Assembly (NCBI GenBank): GCA_938008555.1
Contig: CALLKE010000001.1
Location: 1 to 64,000 of the forward strand
Reading direction: 5' to 3'
Source of the DNA: an uncultured Pedobacter sp.
GTDB taxonomy: Bacteria; Bacteroidota; Bacteroidia; Sphingobacteriales; Sphingobacteriaceae
Length of the DNA stretch: 64,000 nucleotides
Under the pieces are notes generated by a model that was not told the origin of the DNA, did no database searches, and worked only from the letters and a program-made list of their open reading frames with translations. Below, one piece after another: positions 43,147 through 51,717 of the stretch. The translations under genes were made by a program, and so were the position numbers. Every line of letters begins with the position of its first letter. Position 1 is the stretch's first letter.

Positions 43147-44183
43147 TAAATCAACTCAGATTGAAATTGTTTTAAGAAACGAACATCATTTTCAGAGAAT
43201 AAACGTAAGTCCTTGATTTGATATTTCAGATTAGTAATACGCTCTATTCCCATTCCAAAGGCGTAACCTGTATATTTTTCAGAATCGATATTACAGTTTT
43301 CGAGCACATTCGGATCCACCATTCCACAACCTAAAATCTCGACCCAGCCGCTGTGTTTACACAATTGACACCCATCACCTTTGCAAATAGTACACGAGAT
43401 ATCCATTTCAGCAGAAGGTTCAGTAAATGGGAAATAAGATGGCCGAAAACGTACTTTAGTTCCTTCGCCAAACAATTCTTGTACGAAATAAAATAGCGTT
43501 TGTTTTAGATCAGCAAATGAAACATTTTCATCAATATATAAACCTTCTACTTGATGAAAAAAGCAATGTGCACGAGCAGAAATAGCTTCATTTCGGTACA
43601 CACGGCCGGGCATAATGGCTCGAAATGGAGGTTTACCGGCTTCCATCATACGTACTTGCACTGATGAGGTATGAGTACGCAGTGCGATATCACCCTTTTC
43701 ACCACCTTTCTTAATAAAAAAAGTATCCTGCATATCTCGAGCAGGATGCTCCTCAGGAAAGTTCAATGCAGAAAAATTATGCCAGTCATCTTCAATTTCA
43801 GGACCTTCGGCAACATTAAAACCAAGCTTTTTAAATATCTCAATAATTTCCCCTCTTACCAGAGATAAAGGATGACGTGAGCCCAGCTCCATACCCTGTC
43901 CTGGCAAAGTTAAGTCGGCACTAGAGCTTGAACTAACAGTGGATTCAAAGCTCAGTGTTTCTTTTAATTCATGATATTTTGTTTCTGTTAGTTGCTTGAA
44001 TTCATTCAGCACCTTACCCAGCACTCGTTTATCTTCAGCCGAAACGGTTTTAAATTCATCAAACAAATCTTTTAATAAACCTTTTGTTCCCAAAAATTTG
44101 ATACGGAAATGCTCAAGCTCCTCGGCAGTATTGGGTGTAAAGCTGGAAATCTCTGTAGTGAATTGATCTATTTTTTGTTGCAT
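43146..44183 (-). CDS. pheS: Phenylalanyl-tRNA synthetase alpha subunit
   Basis: PheS carries the catalytic core of the alpha2beta2 enzyme that charges tRNA-Phe. The 345-aa protein has the N-terminal coiled-coil arm (to about 90) and the class II core: motif 2 with PGRVYRNEAISARAHCFFHQVEGL, then FRPSYFPFTEPSAEMDI, and motif 3 FGMGIERI near 315. A Cys-rich segment (CTICKGDGCQLCKHSG) sits between motifs 2 and 3. pheT is not adjacent, which is common in this phylum. Confidence 0.96.
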   Translation of the reverse strand: MQQKIDQFTTEISSFTPNTAEELEHFRIKFLGTKGLLKDLFDEFKTVSAEDKRVLGKVLNEFKQLTETKYHELKETLSFESTVSSSSSADLTLPGQGMELGSRHPLSLVRGEIIEIFKKLGFNVAEGPEIEDDWHNFSALNFPEEHPARDMQDTFFIKKGGEKGDIALRTHTSSVQVRMMEAGKPPFRAIMPGRVYRNEAISARAHCFFHQVEGLYIDENVSFADLKQTLFYFVQELFGEGTKVRFRPSYFPFTEPSAEMDISCTICKGDGCQLCKHSGWVEILGCGMVDPNVLENCNIDSEKYTGYAFGMGIERITNLKYQIKDLRLFSENDVRFLKQFQSELI

Positions 44184-44306
44184 AGTGTCAAATTAAATTT
44201 TAAATATCATGTTCAACAAATACCATGGGATTTTTTAATAAGTCCTCAAGCCTCGTGTAAAGCTACTATGCCCATTGCACATGATATATTGGTGTCTTCT
44301 TTTACC

Positions 44307-44370
44307 GATCATTCTAATGAATGATCTAACAGATAAATATTATCATCAGAGCTGGTGCAACGAAGCACCA
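44307..44370. other. Two hairpins between kbl and pheS
   Basis: The 222-base gap between kbl and pheS (both minus strand) has two inverted repeats: GATCATTC/GAATGATC at 44307-44314 and 44319-44326, and TGGTGC/GCACCA at 44353-44358 and 44365-44370. The second could end the kbl transcript; the first, nearer to pheS, could be part of its leader. A phenylalanine leader peptide or T-box was looked for and not seen. Confidence 0.35.
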
Positions 44371-44405
44371 AACAACCCTCATTATCTGTGCAAATATAAT
44401 TAAAG

Positions 44406-45605
44406 CTATAGGTGATTTTTTAAAACTCCCAATGCTTGTCCAATCTTCGAAAATGCAAGGATAGCCTTATCCAAATGCCCCTGTTCATGAGCGGCCGATA
44501 TCTGAACACGTATTCTTGCTTTGCCTTGTGGCACTACGGGATAATAAAAGCCAATCACATAAATTCCTTCATCCAATAATTTAGCTGCAAAATCCTGTGC
44601 CAACTTTGCATCGTATAACATGATAGGTACAATAGGATGTATGCCCGGCTTAATATCAAATCCAGCTTCCGTCATTTCTTTACGGAAGTACATGGTATTT
44701 TTCTCCAATTTATCGCGCAACTCAGTGGTCTCACTGAGCATATCTAAAACAGCAATTGATCCACACACAATAGATGGAGCCAATGTGTTCGAAAATAAAT
44801 AAGGGCGAGAGTGCTGACGAAGCATATTGATCACCTCTTTAGGCCCAGATGTAAATCCACCCGACGCACCGCCTAAGGCTTTACCCAGAGTACCTGTGAT
44901 TATATCAACTCGCCCCATCACACCATGATGCTCGTGCGTACCCCGGCCCGTTTTCCCCAAAAAGCCAGAAGAGTGACATTCATCAACTATCACCAAAGCC
45001 TGATATTGATCAGCCAAATCACAAATTTTATCTAGCTGGGCAATAGTTCCATCCATGGAAAAGGCTCCATCTGTTACAATAATACGGTGGCGAAGGTGCT
45101 GTGTATCTTTCAACTTTTGCTCCAAATCAGTCATATCATCATGATTGTATCGATAACGCTGTGCCTTGCACAACCGAACGCCATCAATAATAGAAGCGTG
45201 ATTTAAAGCATCAGAGATAATTGCATCCTGTTCATTAAATAAAGGTTCAAATACACCTCCATTCGCATCAAATGCAGCTGCATACAAAATTGTATCCTCT
45301 GTACCTAAAAAAGTAGAAATCTTTTGTTCTAGCTCCTTATGGATATCTTGTGTACCACAGATAAAGCGAACTGAGGACATTCCATATCCATGTGTATCAA
45401 TACCTTCTTTAGCTGCTTTAATTACTTTTGAATGAGAAGATAAGCCAAGGTAATTGTTTGCACAAAAATTGATCACCTCTTTACCACCTTGTACCTTGAT
45501 TGCTGCTCCCTGCGGTGTGACAATCACCCGCTCATGTTTATATAATCCAGCTTTTTCAATTTCAGCTAATTCTTGTTCGAGTATCGGCTTTAATGTTTTA
45601 TACAT
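44406..45605 (-). CDS. kbl: Glycine C-acetyltransferase (2-amino-3-ketobutyrate CoA ligase)
   Basis: Kbl is a PLP enzyme that cleaves 2-amino-3-oxobutanoate with CoA to glycine and acetyl-CoA in threonine breakdown. The 399-aa protein has the alpha-oxoamine synthase fold: FCANNYLGLSSH near 47, FICGTQDIHKELE, the PLP-contacting VDECHSSGFLGKTGRG and the Schiff-base Lys242 in TGTLGKALGGASGG. Closeness in length and N-terminal sequence to E. coli Kbl favours it over related acyl-CoA ligases. A threonine dehydrogenase gene (tdh) is not in the window. Confidence 0.92.
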   Translation of the reverse strand: MYKTLKPILEQELAEIEKAGLYKHERVIVTPQGAAIKVQGGKEVINFCANNYLGLSSHSKVIKAAKEGIDTHGYGMSSVRFICGTQDIHKELEQKISTFLGTEDTILYAAAFDANGGVFEPLFNEQDAIISDALNHASIIDGVRLCKAQRYRYNHDDMTDLEQKLKDTQHLRHRIIVTDGAFSMDGTIAQLDKICDLADQYQALVIVDECHSSGFLGKTGRGTHEHHGVMGRVDIITGTLGKALGGASGGFTSGPKEVINMLRQHSRPYLFSNTLAPSIVCGSIAVLDMLSETTELRDKLEKNTMYFRKEMTEAGFDIKPGIHPIVPIMLYDAKLAQDFAAKLLDEGIYVIGFYYPVVPQGKARIRVQISAAHEQGHLDKAILAFSKIGQALGVLKNHL

Positions 45606-45699
45606 AGTGTTTCAAATCATTTTTGAAAGCGAATTTATCATTTTTAATCTCCTTTAATTCAACTCAATGGTATCTCATTAAATTCCGCAAGCTATTTTT

Positions 45700-45707
45700 T
45701 ATCTTCG
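45700..45707 (+). promoter_or_regulatory. Possible -7 box TATCTTCG upstream of trhO
   Basis: TATCTTCG lies 40 bases before the trhO start and differs by one base from TAnnTTTG. The same octamer occurs upstream of gldL, which supports its use as a promoter box in this genome. Confidence 0.35.
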
Positions 45708-45747
45708 TAAATCATTTTACGCTGTTTACAACAGTATCGATATTATT

Positions 45748-46680
45748 ATGAATTCATATCAAACATTACTGTACTATTGTTATAGTAACATCACAAATGC
45801 AGAACAATTTGCTGCAGATCATCTTCAATTTTGCAAATCGTTAGGTTTAGTTGGGCGCATTATTGTAGCTGACGAGGGATTAAATGGAACTGTATCAGGT
45901 ACCAAAGAATCATGTCAAAAATACATGGGTTCTATCTTGGAAGATCCTCGCTTTGTAAAAACAGATTTTAAGATTGATGACGTAGATAAACCTTCGTTCA
46001 TCAAAATGCATTGCCGATACAAATCAGAAATTGTTCATTCAGGCTTGCGCGATCCGCAAATCATTGATCCCAATAAACAAACGGGTATCCATTTAGAACC
46101 GAAGGATTTTATGGAAATGAAAGATCGTGATGATGTGGTGATTTTAGATGTACGCTCCGATTATGAACACACACTCGGTCGTTTTAAAAATGCCATTACC
46201 TTGGATATTCAGAACTTCCGTGAATTCCCAGAGAAGATCAACGAATTAGCAAAGTACAAGAATAAAAAGGTCTTGACTTATTGCACGGGTGGTATCAAAT
46301 GTGAAAAAGCCTCAGCCCTTTTATTACATGAAGGATTTAAAGAGGTTTACCAACTGCACGGAGGTATCATCAAATATGGTAAAGAGGTTGGTGGTAAAGA
46401 TTTTGAGGGCAAATGTTATGTGTTTGACAATCGAGTTGCTGTCGACGTTAACTCTACCAATCCAGCCATCATCTCACAATGCCGGAATTGTGGCTCCACC
46501 ACATCAAAAATGATTAATTGTGCTAATCCTGAGTGTAACGAACATTTTACGCAGTGTGATGACTGTGGTATTCGATTAGATGGTGCATGCTCTACAGAAT
46601 GCATGGCACATCCACGCAAGCGGCAGTATGATGGATCGGGATATTACGTCAAGGTGCCACAAAACCATATTTCCATTTAA
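45748..46680 (+). CDS. trhO: tRNA uridine(34) hydroxylase, rhodanese family
   Basis: TrhO (YceA) is needed for oxygen-dependent hydroxylation of U34 in some tRNAs. The N-terminal domain matches the family (LLYYCYSNITNAEQFAADHL, VADEGLNGTVSG). The rhodanese domain (about 125-225) has the catalytic-loop Cys in LTYCTGGIKCEKAS. The C-terminal part has a Cys-rich zinc-ribbon-like stretch (CRNCGSTTSKMINCANPEC, then CDDCGIRLDGACSTECMAHPRKR). The 310-aa length is normal. Its last codons form one arm of a 20-bp hairpin. Confidence 0.93.
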   Translation: MNSYQTLLYYCYSNITNAEQFAADHLQFCKSLGLVGRIIVADEGLNGTVSGTKESCQKYMGSILEDPRFVKTDFKIDDVDKPSFIKMHCRYKSEIVHSGLRDPQIIDPNKQTGIHLEPKDFMEMKDRDDVVILDVRSDYEHTLGRFKNAITLDIQNFREFPEKINELAKYKNKKVLTYCTGGIKCEKASALLLHEGFKEVYQLHGGIIKYGKEVGGKDFEGKCYVFDNRVAVDVNSTNPAIISQCRNCGSTTSKMINCANPECNEHFTQCDDCGIRLDGACSTECMAHPRKRQYDGSGYYVKVPQNHISI

Positions 46681-46711
46681 TAGCTTTCAGGAAGCTATTA
46701 AATGGAAATAT
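46667..46711. terminator. Bidirectional hairpin overlapping the trhO stop
   Basis: A perfect 20-bp stem (ATATTTCCATTTAATAGCTT at 46667-46686 with 46692-46711) has a five-base loop. It contains the trhO stop codon and ends ten bases before the stop of the convergent O-antigen-ligase-like gene. It probably terminates both. Confidence 0.7.
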
Positions 46712-46720
46712 TTACTTCTA

Positions 46721-49075
46721 CTATTTGCAATAAGAAGCAATTGCACTCTTTGCCAAAGGAAAATTCTTCGAATCTGCTATTTTCAAGAAGAAACAAGCTG
46801 GCTCCTGCCTGCCTATTTTAGATAAGCATATTCCTTTGAAATACTCTGGTTTTCCATTAGTATACACTTTTGCTGCTATTATCCTATCGAAGTAAGGAAT
46901 AGCTAAATCATATTTTTTAAGTACATAATAACAAATCCCTACATTTTCGGTATAGCTATTATCCGCCGGATTTAATTTGTTCAATTTTGAGAAATAAACA
47001 AGTGCGGTATCTATCTTATTGGCAGAATAAGCTACTCCTGCTCTTGTAGAGAGATATCGTTCTTCAATAGACTTATCCCCAGGAAACTGCTTGTTTGCTG
47101 AATCTATGACAGCAAGTAAACCAGCTTGATTGTAATGTAAGTTTGTTAGTGTAGCTATATATTCATTCCAGATCATAGGTTCGTTACGCACCTTTACACA
47201 TTCTTTAAATGCCTTTTGAACACTAGGTAGATCCCCCCTTCGTAGGCATAAATTATTATACATTGTATAAATGGCTACATTATTCGGTCGATTCTCAAAG
47301 CTTTTACGAATATAATACCATGCACTATCCAATTTATTTGTTTGAAGAAAAACCTGCGCCTTGACAAATTCATTCGCCATATTATATGCATTCACTTTGG
47401 TGCTTCTATTTAACAAAACCATTGCCTCGTCGTATTTTTTGTCATCCAATAAATACCACGCTCTGATGACATCAATAGGAATATTGTTTGCATCCAAATT
47501 TGGAGTATCTGGCAGTCTGTTATTTACTTCTTTCCAATTGCGGGTTGCTTTATTGGGAAAATCAGATATCGTTAAACCTTGAGCTACTAATGACTGATAA
47601 GCAACATACTTGTAATAGGCAGCATCAATCAATAAAATGATACTAATAATTCCAAACCAAGTAGTAAAGTGCATGTTACCTGATTTAGATACCTTATCTT
47701 TTTCATCTCTTACTTCCATATAAGCACACACGTTAATAGCTAAAATCATAGCAAAAAGTAGTTGCATAATTGGGCGCTCAGCTGGAAAGTTAAAAAGAGC
47801 GTCCGTCGTATAACCAGCCAGTGCTATTAACGAGAACACAATGATGATCTTTACTTGATCATCAACCTTTGATCTCCAGACTTTGATTACATATATCAAA
47901 GCACAAACAAATAAGGATATAAATAAGAGGCCTCCTACAATACCCGTCTCCATTGTTATTTGAATAAAATCTTGGTGCGTGTGTTTAGCAAATTGGAAAT
48001 CACGTATAAAATCCCTCTCATAAGGAACAATAGCTAATTTACAATTGCCTATACCAGCGCCAATAAACGGATGCTTTTTTATGTAGTCTAAACCACCCGC
48101 CCATAAATTGAGCCTTATCTGGTTATTAGATGCAACAGTTAACGATTTTAATCGTTCTGTAACTGACACCCTTACTCCACCAGCTGCCTCATTCACACTC
48201 TTATGTTCAGCATTAATAAGCGATGCTTGTGCAATAACAAAAGCTATAAAAAGAGATACAACAACAGGAACAGTTCGAATCAAAGCTTCTTTTAATTGCT
48301 TATCCTTAAGATATTGCATGATAGCAAATACGATGAACATACCTGTTTCTAAAATGAGTCCGAGGTAAGCTGAGCGAGCATTAACAAAAAATAATGCAAT
48401 TGCTCCAAGGATTAGTGCAGGAATGTGAATAAGCCGTGCCCATGATTTAAAGGTGTATACGCAGTACATCACAAAAGATAATTTAACTGCCATACTCGCA
48501 GCAAAGATATTTTTATTGCCGGTGTTCCCTTTTATATTATAGATTAATGAGGTTAATGCAGTATTATCCATTCCACTAAAAAAAGTATTTAAGGTATTAA
48601 AAGACTGAATAAGCAAAATGACAGAAAGGACTTGAGCAATTATTTTAAAAGCTGAAAGCCGGCCACTCAACAAAACAGCGATATTCAGATAGGCTACTAC
48701 CGTAATAATAACACCAGTGTAGCAAACCAAGGCCTCCGTTTGATTAATCGCAAAAAAGATGGAAATACCTGCAACGATTAAAAAGGCAACATACGCCCAA
48801 GACATAAATTTGCTAAATAGCTTTTTCAAGACAAGTTCATACCCATGATCCTTAGAGAAACAGAAAATGTAGCCCGTACTCAGAAAATTAATGACAACTA
48901 AATAAACCCACTGGGATCCCATCACATCAATGCCACCATATTCTGGTACGAAATCCACAAACAAATAAAGGGTAACAAAAACTATTGGAATAAATCGCAA
49001 ATAGCTTGATTCTTTACTATTGACTTTTGCTGTTGCAACTGAAGCTTTTTTGATTGTTTTTTGTTTGGCTGACAT
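46721..49075 (-). CDS. O-antigen ligase-like polytopic membrane protein with TPR tail
   Basis: From the preferred start at 49075 (MSAKQKTIKK) the protein is 784 aa; upstream ATGs at 49081 and 49171 would add a hydrophobic but poorly coding-like leader. About 12 membrane helices fill the first 470 residues. The Wzy/WaaL-type motif is clear: GAGIGNCKLAIVPYERDF, then KHTHQDFIQITMETGIVGG, with the periplasmic loop Arg/His expected to handle undecaprenyl-linked glycan. The last 300 residues are TPR-like helical repeats. Such fusions are known in Bacteroidota. Whether it is a ligase or a polymerase, and for which glycan, cannot be told here. It is divergent from purL. Confidence 0.8.
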   Translation of the reverse strand: MSAKQKTIKKASVATAKVNSKESSYLRFIPIVFVTLYLFVDFVPEYGGIDVMGSQWVYLVVINFLSTGYIFCFSKDHGYELVLKKLFSKFMSWAYVAFLIVAGISIFFAINQTEALVCYTGVIITVVAYLNIAVLLSGRLSAFKIIAQVLSVILLIQSFNTLNTFFSGMDNTALTSLIYNIKGNTGNKNIFAASMAVKLSFVMYCVYTFKSWARLIHIPALILGAIALFFVNARSAYLGLILETGMFIVFAIMQYLKDKQLKEALIRTVPVVVSLFIAFVIAQASLINAEHKSVNEAAGGVRVSVTERLKSLTVASNNQIRLNLWAGGLDYIKKHPFIGAGIGNCKLAIVPYERDFIRDFQFAKHTHQDFIQITMETGIVGGLLFISLFVCALIYVIKVWRSKVDDQVKIIIVFSLIALAGYTTDALFNFPAERPIMQLLFAMILAINVCAYMEVRDEKDKVSKSGNMHFTTWFGIISIILLIDAAYYKYVAYQSLVAQGLTISDFPNKATRNWKEVNNRLPDTPNLDANNIPIDVIRAWYLLDDKKYDEAMVLLNRSTKVNAYNMANEFVKAQVFLQTNKLDSAWYYIRKSFENRPNNVAIYTMYNNLCLRRGDLPSVQKAFKECVKVRNEPMIWNEYIATLTNLHYNQAGLLAVIDSANKQFPGDKSIEERYLSTRAGVAYSANKIDTALVYFSKLNKLNPADNSYTENVGICYYVLKKYDLAIPYFDRIIAAKVYTNGKPEYFKGICLSKIGRQEPACFFLKIADSKNFPLAKSAIASYCK

Positions 49076-49228
49076 AGGCATAAAAAATTTTAGGCTAAAA
49101 ATATATAATATATCAAACATATCAACAAATCCTAAATCATCTAAGCTATCCAACTTCACCTCATTGAACAACTACCACAAACCACTCTAGATTTTTATAA
49201 TTTTACGACTCTTAAATACCCATATCCA

Positions 49229-51454
49229 TTGGAAAACCTCGTATCCTTTGCCAGTCTTGATACTGCCACCGACTTAGGCTTGTTGCCTGAGGAATTTAAT
49301 CGCATTATAGAGCTATTAGGACGCACACCCAATTTTACAGAACTTTCTATTTTTTCTGTGATGTGGAGTGAACATTGCTCCTATAAAAACTCTATTGTTT
49401 GGCTTAAAACACTACCCAAAGACGGACCCAGAATGCTAGCAAAAGCAGGCGAAGAAAATGCGGGCTTAGTCGATTTAGGTGATGGATTAGGCTGTGTTTT
49501 TAAAATTGAATCTCATAATCATCCATCTGCATTGGAGCCCTATCAGGGCGCAGCAACTGGGGTCGGGGGTATTAATCGAGATATTTTCACCATGGGTGCA
49601 CGCCCAATTGCCCAACTCAACTCCTTACGCTTTGGAGATCCGAACCTAGAACAAACTAAACGATTACTAAAAGGCGTAGTCAAAGGAATTGGCAATTATG
49701 GAAATGCATTTGGCATTCCAACAGTCGGGGGTGAATTATTTTTTGATGCATGTTATCATGTGAATCCATTAGTAAATGCCCTCTCTGCGGGCATTGTGAA
49801 AACTAGTGAAACTGTTTCTGCAATCTCCTACGGAGTAGGAAATCCTATTTTTATCGTCGGATCTGCTACGGGTAAGGATGGAATTCATGGGGCTGCTTTT
49901 GCCTCAAAAGATATAACCGCTGATTCTATCAATGATCTTCCGGCAGTTCAGGTTGGAGATCCTTTTCAAGAGAAATTATTACTTGAAGCTACTCTGGAGG
50001 TGATTAAAACAGGGGCTGTCATCGGAATGCAAGATATGGGTGCTGCTGGCATTATTTGTTCCAATGCTGAAATGTCAGCCAAAGGTCAACATGGTATGCG
50101 AATCGACTTAGACAAAGTACCCCTGCGACAACCCAATATGCAGCCTTTCGAAATTTTACTGTCTGAATCACAGGAACGGATGTTGATTGTTGTAAAAAAA
50201 GGTCGTGAAAAAGAGGTAGAGGCAATTTTTGAAAAATGGGATTTGAACTGTTCCATCATTGGTGAAGTGACTGATACCAAACGACTGCATTACTTCATGA
50301 ACGGTGAGTTAGTTGCTGATGTTCCTGCCGACGATCTCGTTTTAGGCGGTGGGGCTCCTGTATATCAACGCGATTATCGAGAACCTTCCTATTATCACGA
50401 AAATTTAAAATTTGACATCAGCAGCATTGAAGAGCCAAAGGATTTAAAAGCAGTTGCTGATCATTTGACAATTCATCCCAATATTGCTTCTAAGCATTGG
50501 GTAACTAGCCAATATGATTCCATGATTGGAACTGCTAACATGACAACCAACAACCCAAGTGATGCAGCAGTAATACACATCAAAGGAACCTCAAAAGCTA
50601 TTGCATTAACTATTGACTGTAACGCAAGATATGTGTTTGCCGATCCCGAAAAAGGCTGTGCTATTGCAGTAGCTGAAGCTGCCCGAAACATCACCTGTGC
50701 AGGTGGCGAGCCCTTAGCAATAACCAATTGTTTAAACTTTGGCAACCCATATGTGCCTGAAGTTTACTGGCAATTTGTGGGTGCAATTAAAGGGATGAGC
50801 GCAGCCTGTCTTAAATTCCAAACCCCAGTTACAGGTGGAAATGTGAGCTTTTATAATCAATCTTCTGACGAAGGACCTGTTTTCCCCACCCCTACGATCG
50901 GCATGCTAGGTATACTAGATAATATCAAAACCTTCATGACAACTGATTTTAAATCAGAAGGTGATTTCATTTACTTAATCGGTAACAATGTCAATGATAT
51001 TGCTTCTTCACAATATCTCGCATCTTATCACGGTGTTACCGCTTGTCCTGCACCTTATTTTGATTTAGATCAGGAGCATCAGTTGCATCAAACAATTAAG
51101 CAATTAATTAAACAAAAACTGATAGCTTCTGCACATGATGTGTCAGATGGCGGTTTATATATTACTTTATTAGAGTCAGCCATGACCAATTCATTCGGAT
51201 TTAGTATCAAAACTTCTCCCCAATTAAGGAAAGACGCTTTTCTTTTTGGAGAGGCTCAAGGTCGAGTCGTAGTTTCTGTCAAGCCTATGCATGTTGATTC
51301 ATTCAGCGAATATATGATAGATCAGAAGACTCCATTTAGCTTGCTAGGACATGTTAATTCTGAGCTTTTATTGATTGATGAGCGGTCATTTGGATCAATC
51401 AAACAAGCAAAAAACGAGTATAATCAGGCACTAGACCATATTTTAGACGCATAA
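49229..51454 (+). CDS. purL: Phosphoribosylformylglycinamidine synthase subunit II
   Basis: PurL makes FGAM from FGAR, ATP and ammonia in purine synthesis. The 741-aa size is the small form that needs separate PurQ and PurS partners, rather than the 1200+ aa fused form; neither partner is in the window. Motifs include MWSEHCSYKNS, KIESHNHPSALEPYQGAATG, RDIFTMGARPIA, FGIPTVGGE, GMQDMGAAGI and SAHDVSDGGLY. The start is TTG at 49229; no ATG lies close upstream in frame. It is divergent from the O-antigen-ligase-like gene with a 153-base gap from that gene's preferred start. Confidence 0.96.
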   Translation: MENLVSFASLDTATDLGLLPEEFNRIIELLGRTPNFTELSIFSVMWSEHCSYKNSIVWLKTLPKDGPRMLAKAGEENAGLVDLGDGLGCVFKIESHNHPSALEPYQGAATGVGGINRDIFTMGARPIAQLNSLRFGDPNLEQTKRLLKGVVKGIGNYGNAFGIPTVGGELFFDACYHVNPLVNALSAGIVKTSETVSAISYGVGNPIFIVGSATGKDGIHGAAFASKDITADSINDLPAVQVGDPFQEKLLLEATLEVIKTGAVIGMQDMGAAGIICSNAEMSAKGQHGMRIDLDKVPLRQPNMQPFEILLSESQERMLIVVKKGREKEVEAIFEKWDLNCSIIGEVTDTKRLHYFMNGELVADVPADDLVLGGGAPVYQRDYREPSYYHENLKFDISSIEEPKDLKAVADHLTIHPNIASKHWVTSQYDSMIGTANMTTNNPSDAAVIHIKGTSKAIALTIDCNARYVFADPEKGCAIAVAEAARNITCAGGEPLAITNCLNFGNPYVPEVYWQFVGAIKGMSAACLKFQTPVTGGNVSFYNQSSDEGPVFPTPTIGMLGILDNIKTFMTTDFKSEGDFIYLIGNNVNDIASSQYLASYHGVTACPAPYFDLDQEHQLHQTIKQLIKQKLIASAHDVSDGGLYITLLESAMTNSFGFSIKTSPQLRKDAFLFGEAQGRVVVSVKPMHVDSFSEYMIDQKTPFSLLGHVNSELLLIDERSFGSIKQAKNEYNQALDHILDA

Positions 51455-51717
51455 ACAAATTATTTTTATCAAATTTTAATCTGTAGACTCGTCCAGCATT
51501 ACGCTGTTTTGGGAAAGGCTCAACCTATTTTTCATAATTAAATGTGGGAAGTTAAAAGTAGCAGATCAAAGATTTTGATAAATCTTTGTATAAATTTCAC
51601 GAATAAACGCTTTATAGTAAAAAAGATAAAACCGATCATGATCCACTGCTCACATACTCAGGAAAATTTTATACCAGTTATGTACAATAGCTTTATCGCT
51701 GATAAAAACATTAATGG

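Noticed and set aside
44184..44405. tRNA, T-box or attenuator before pheS
   Set aside because: No cloverleaf, no T-box consensus and no Phe-rich leader peptide were found; only two small hairpins occur.
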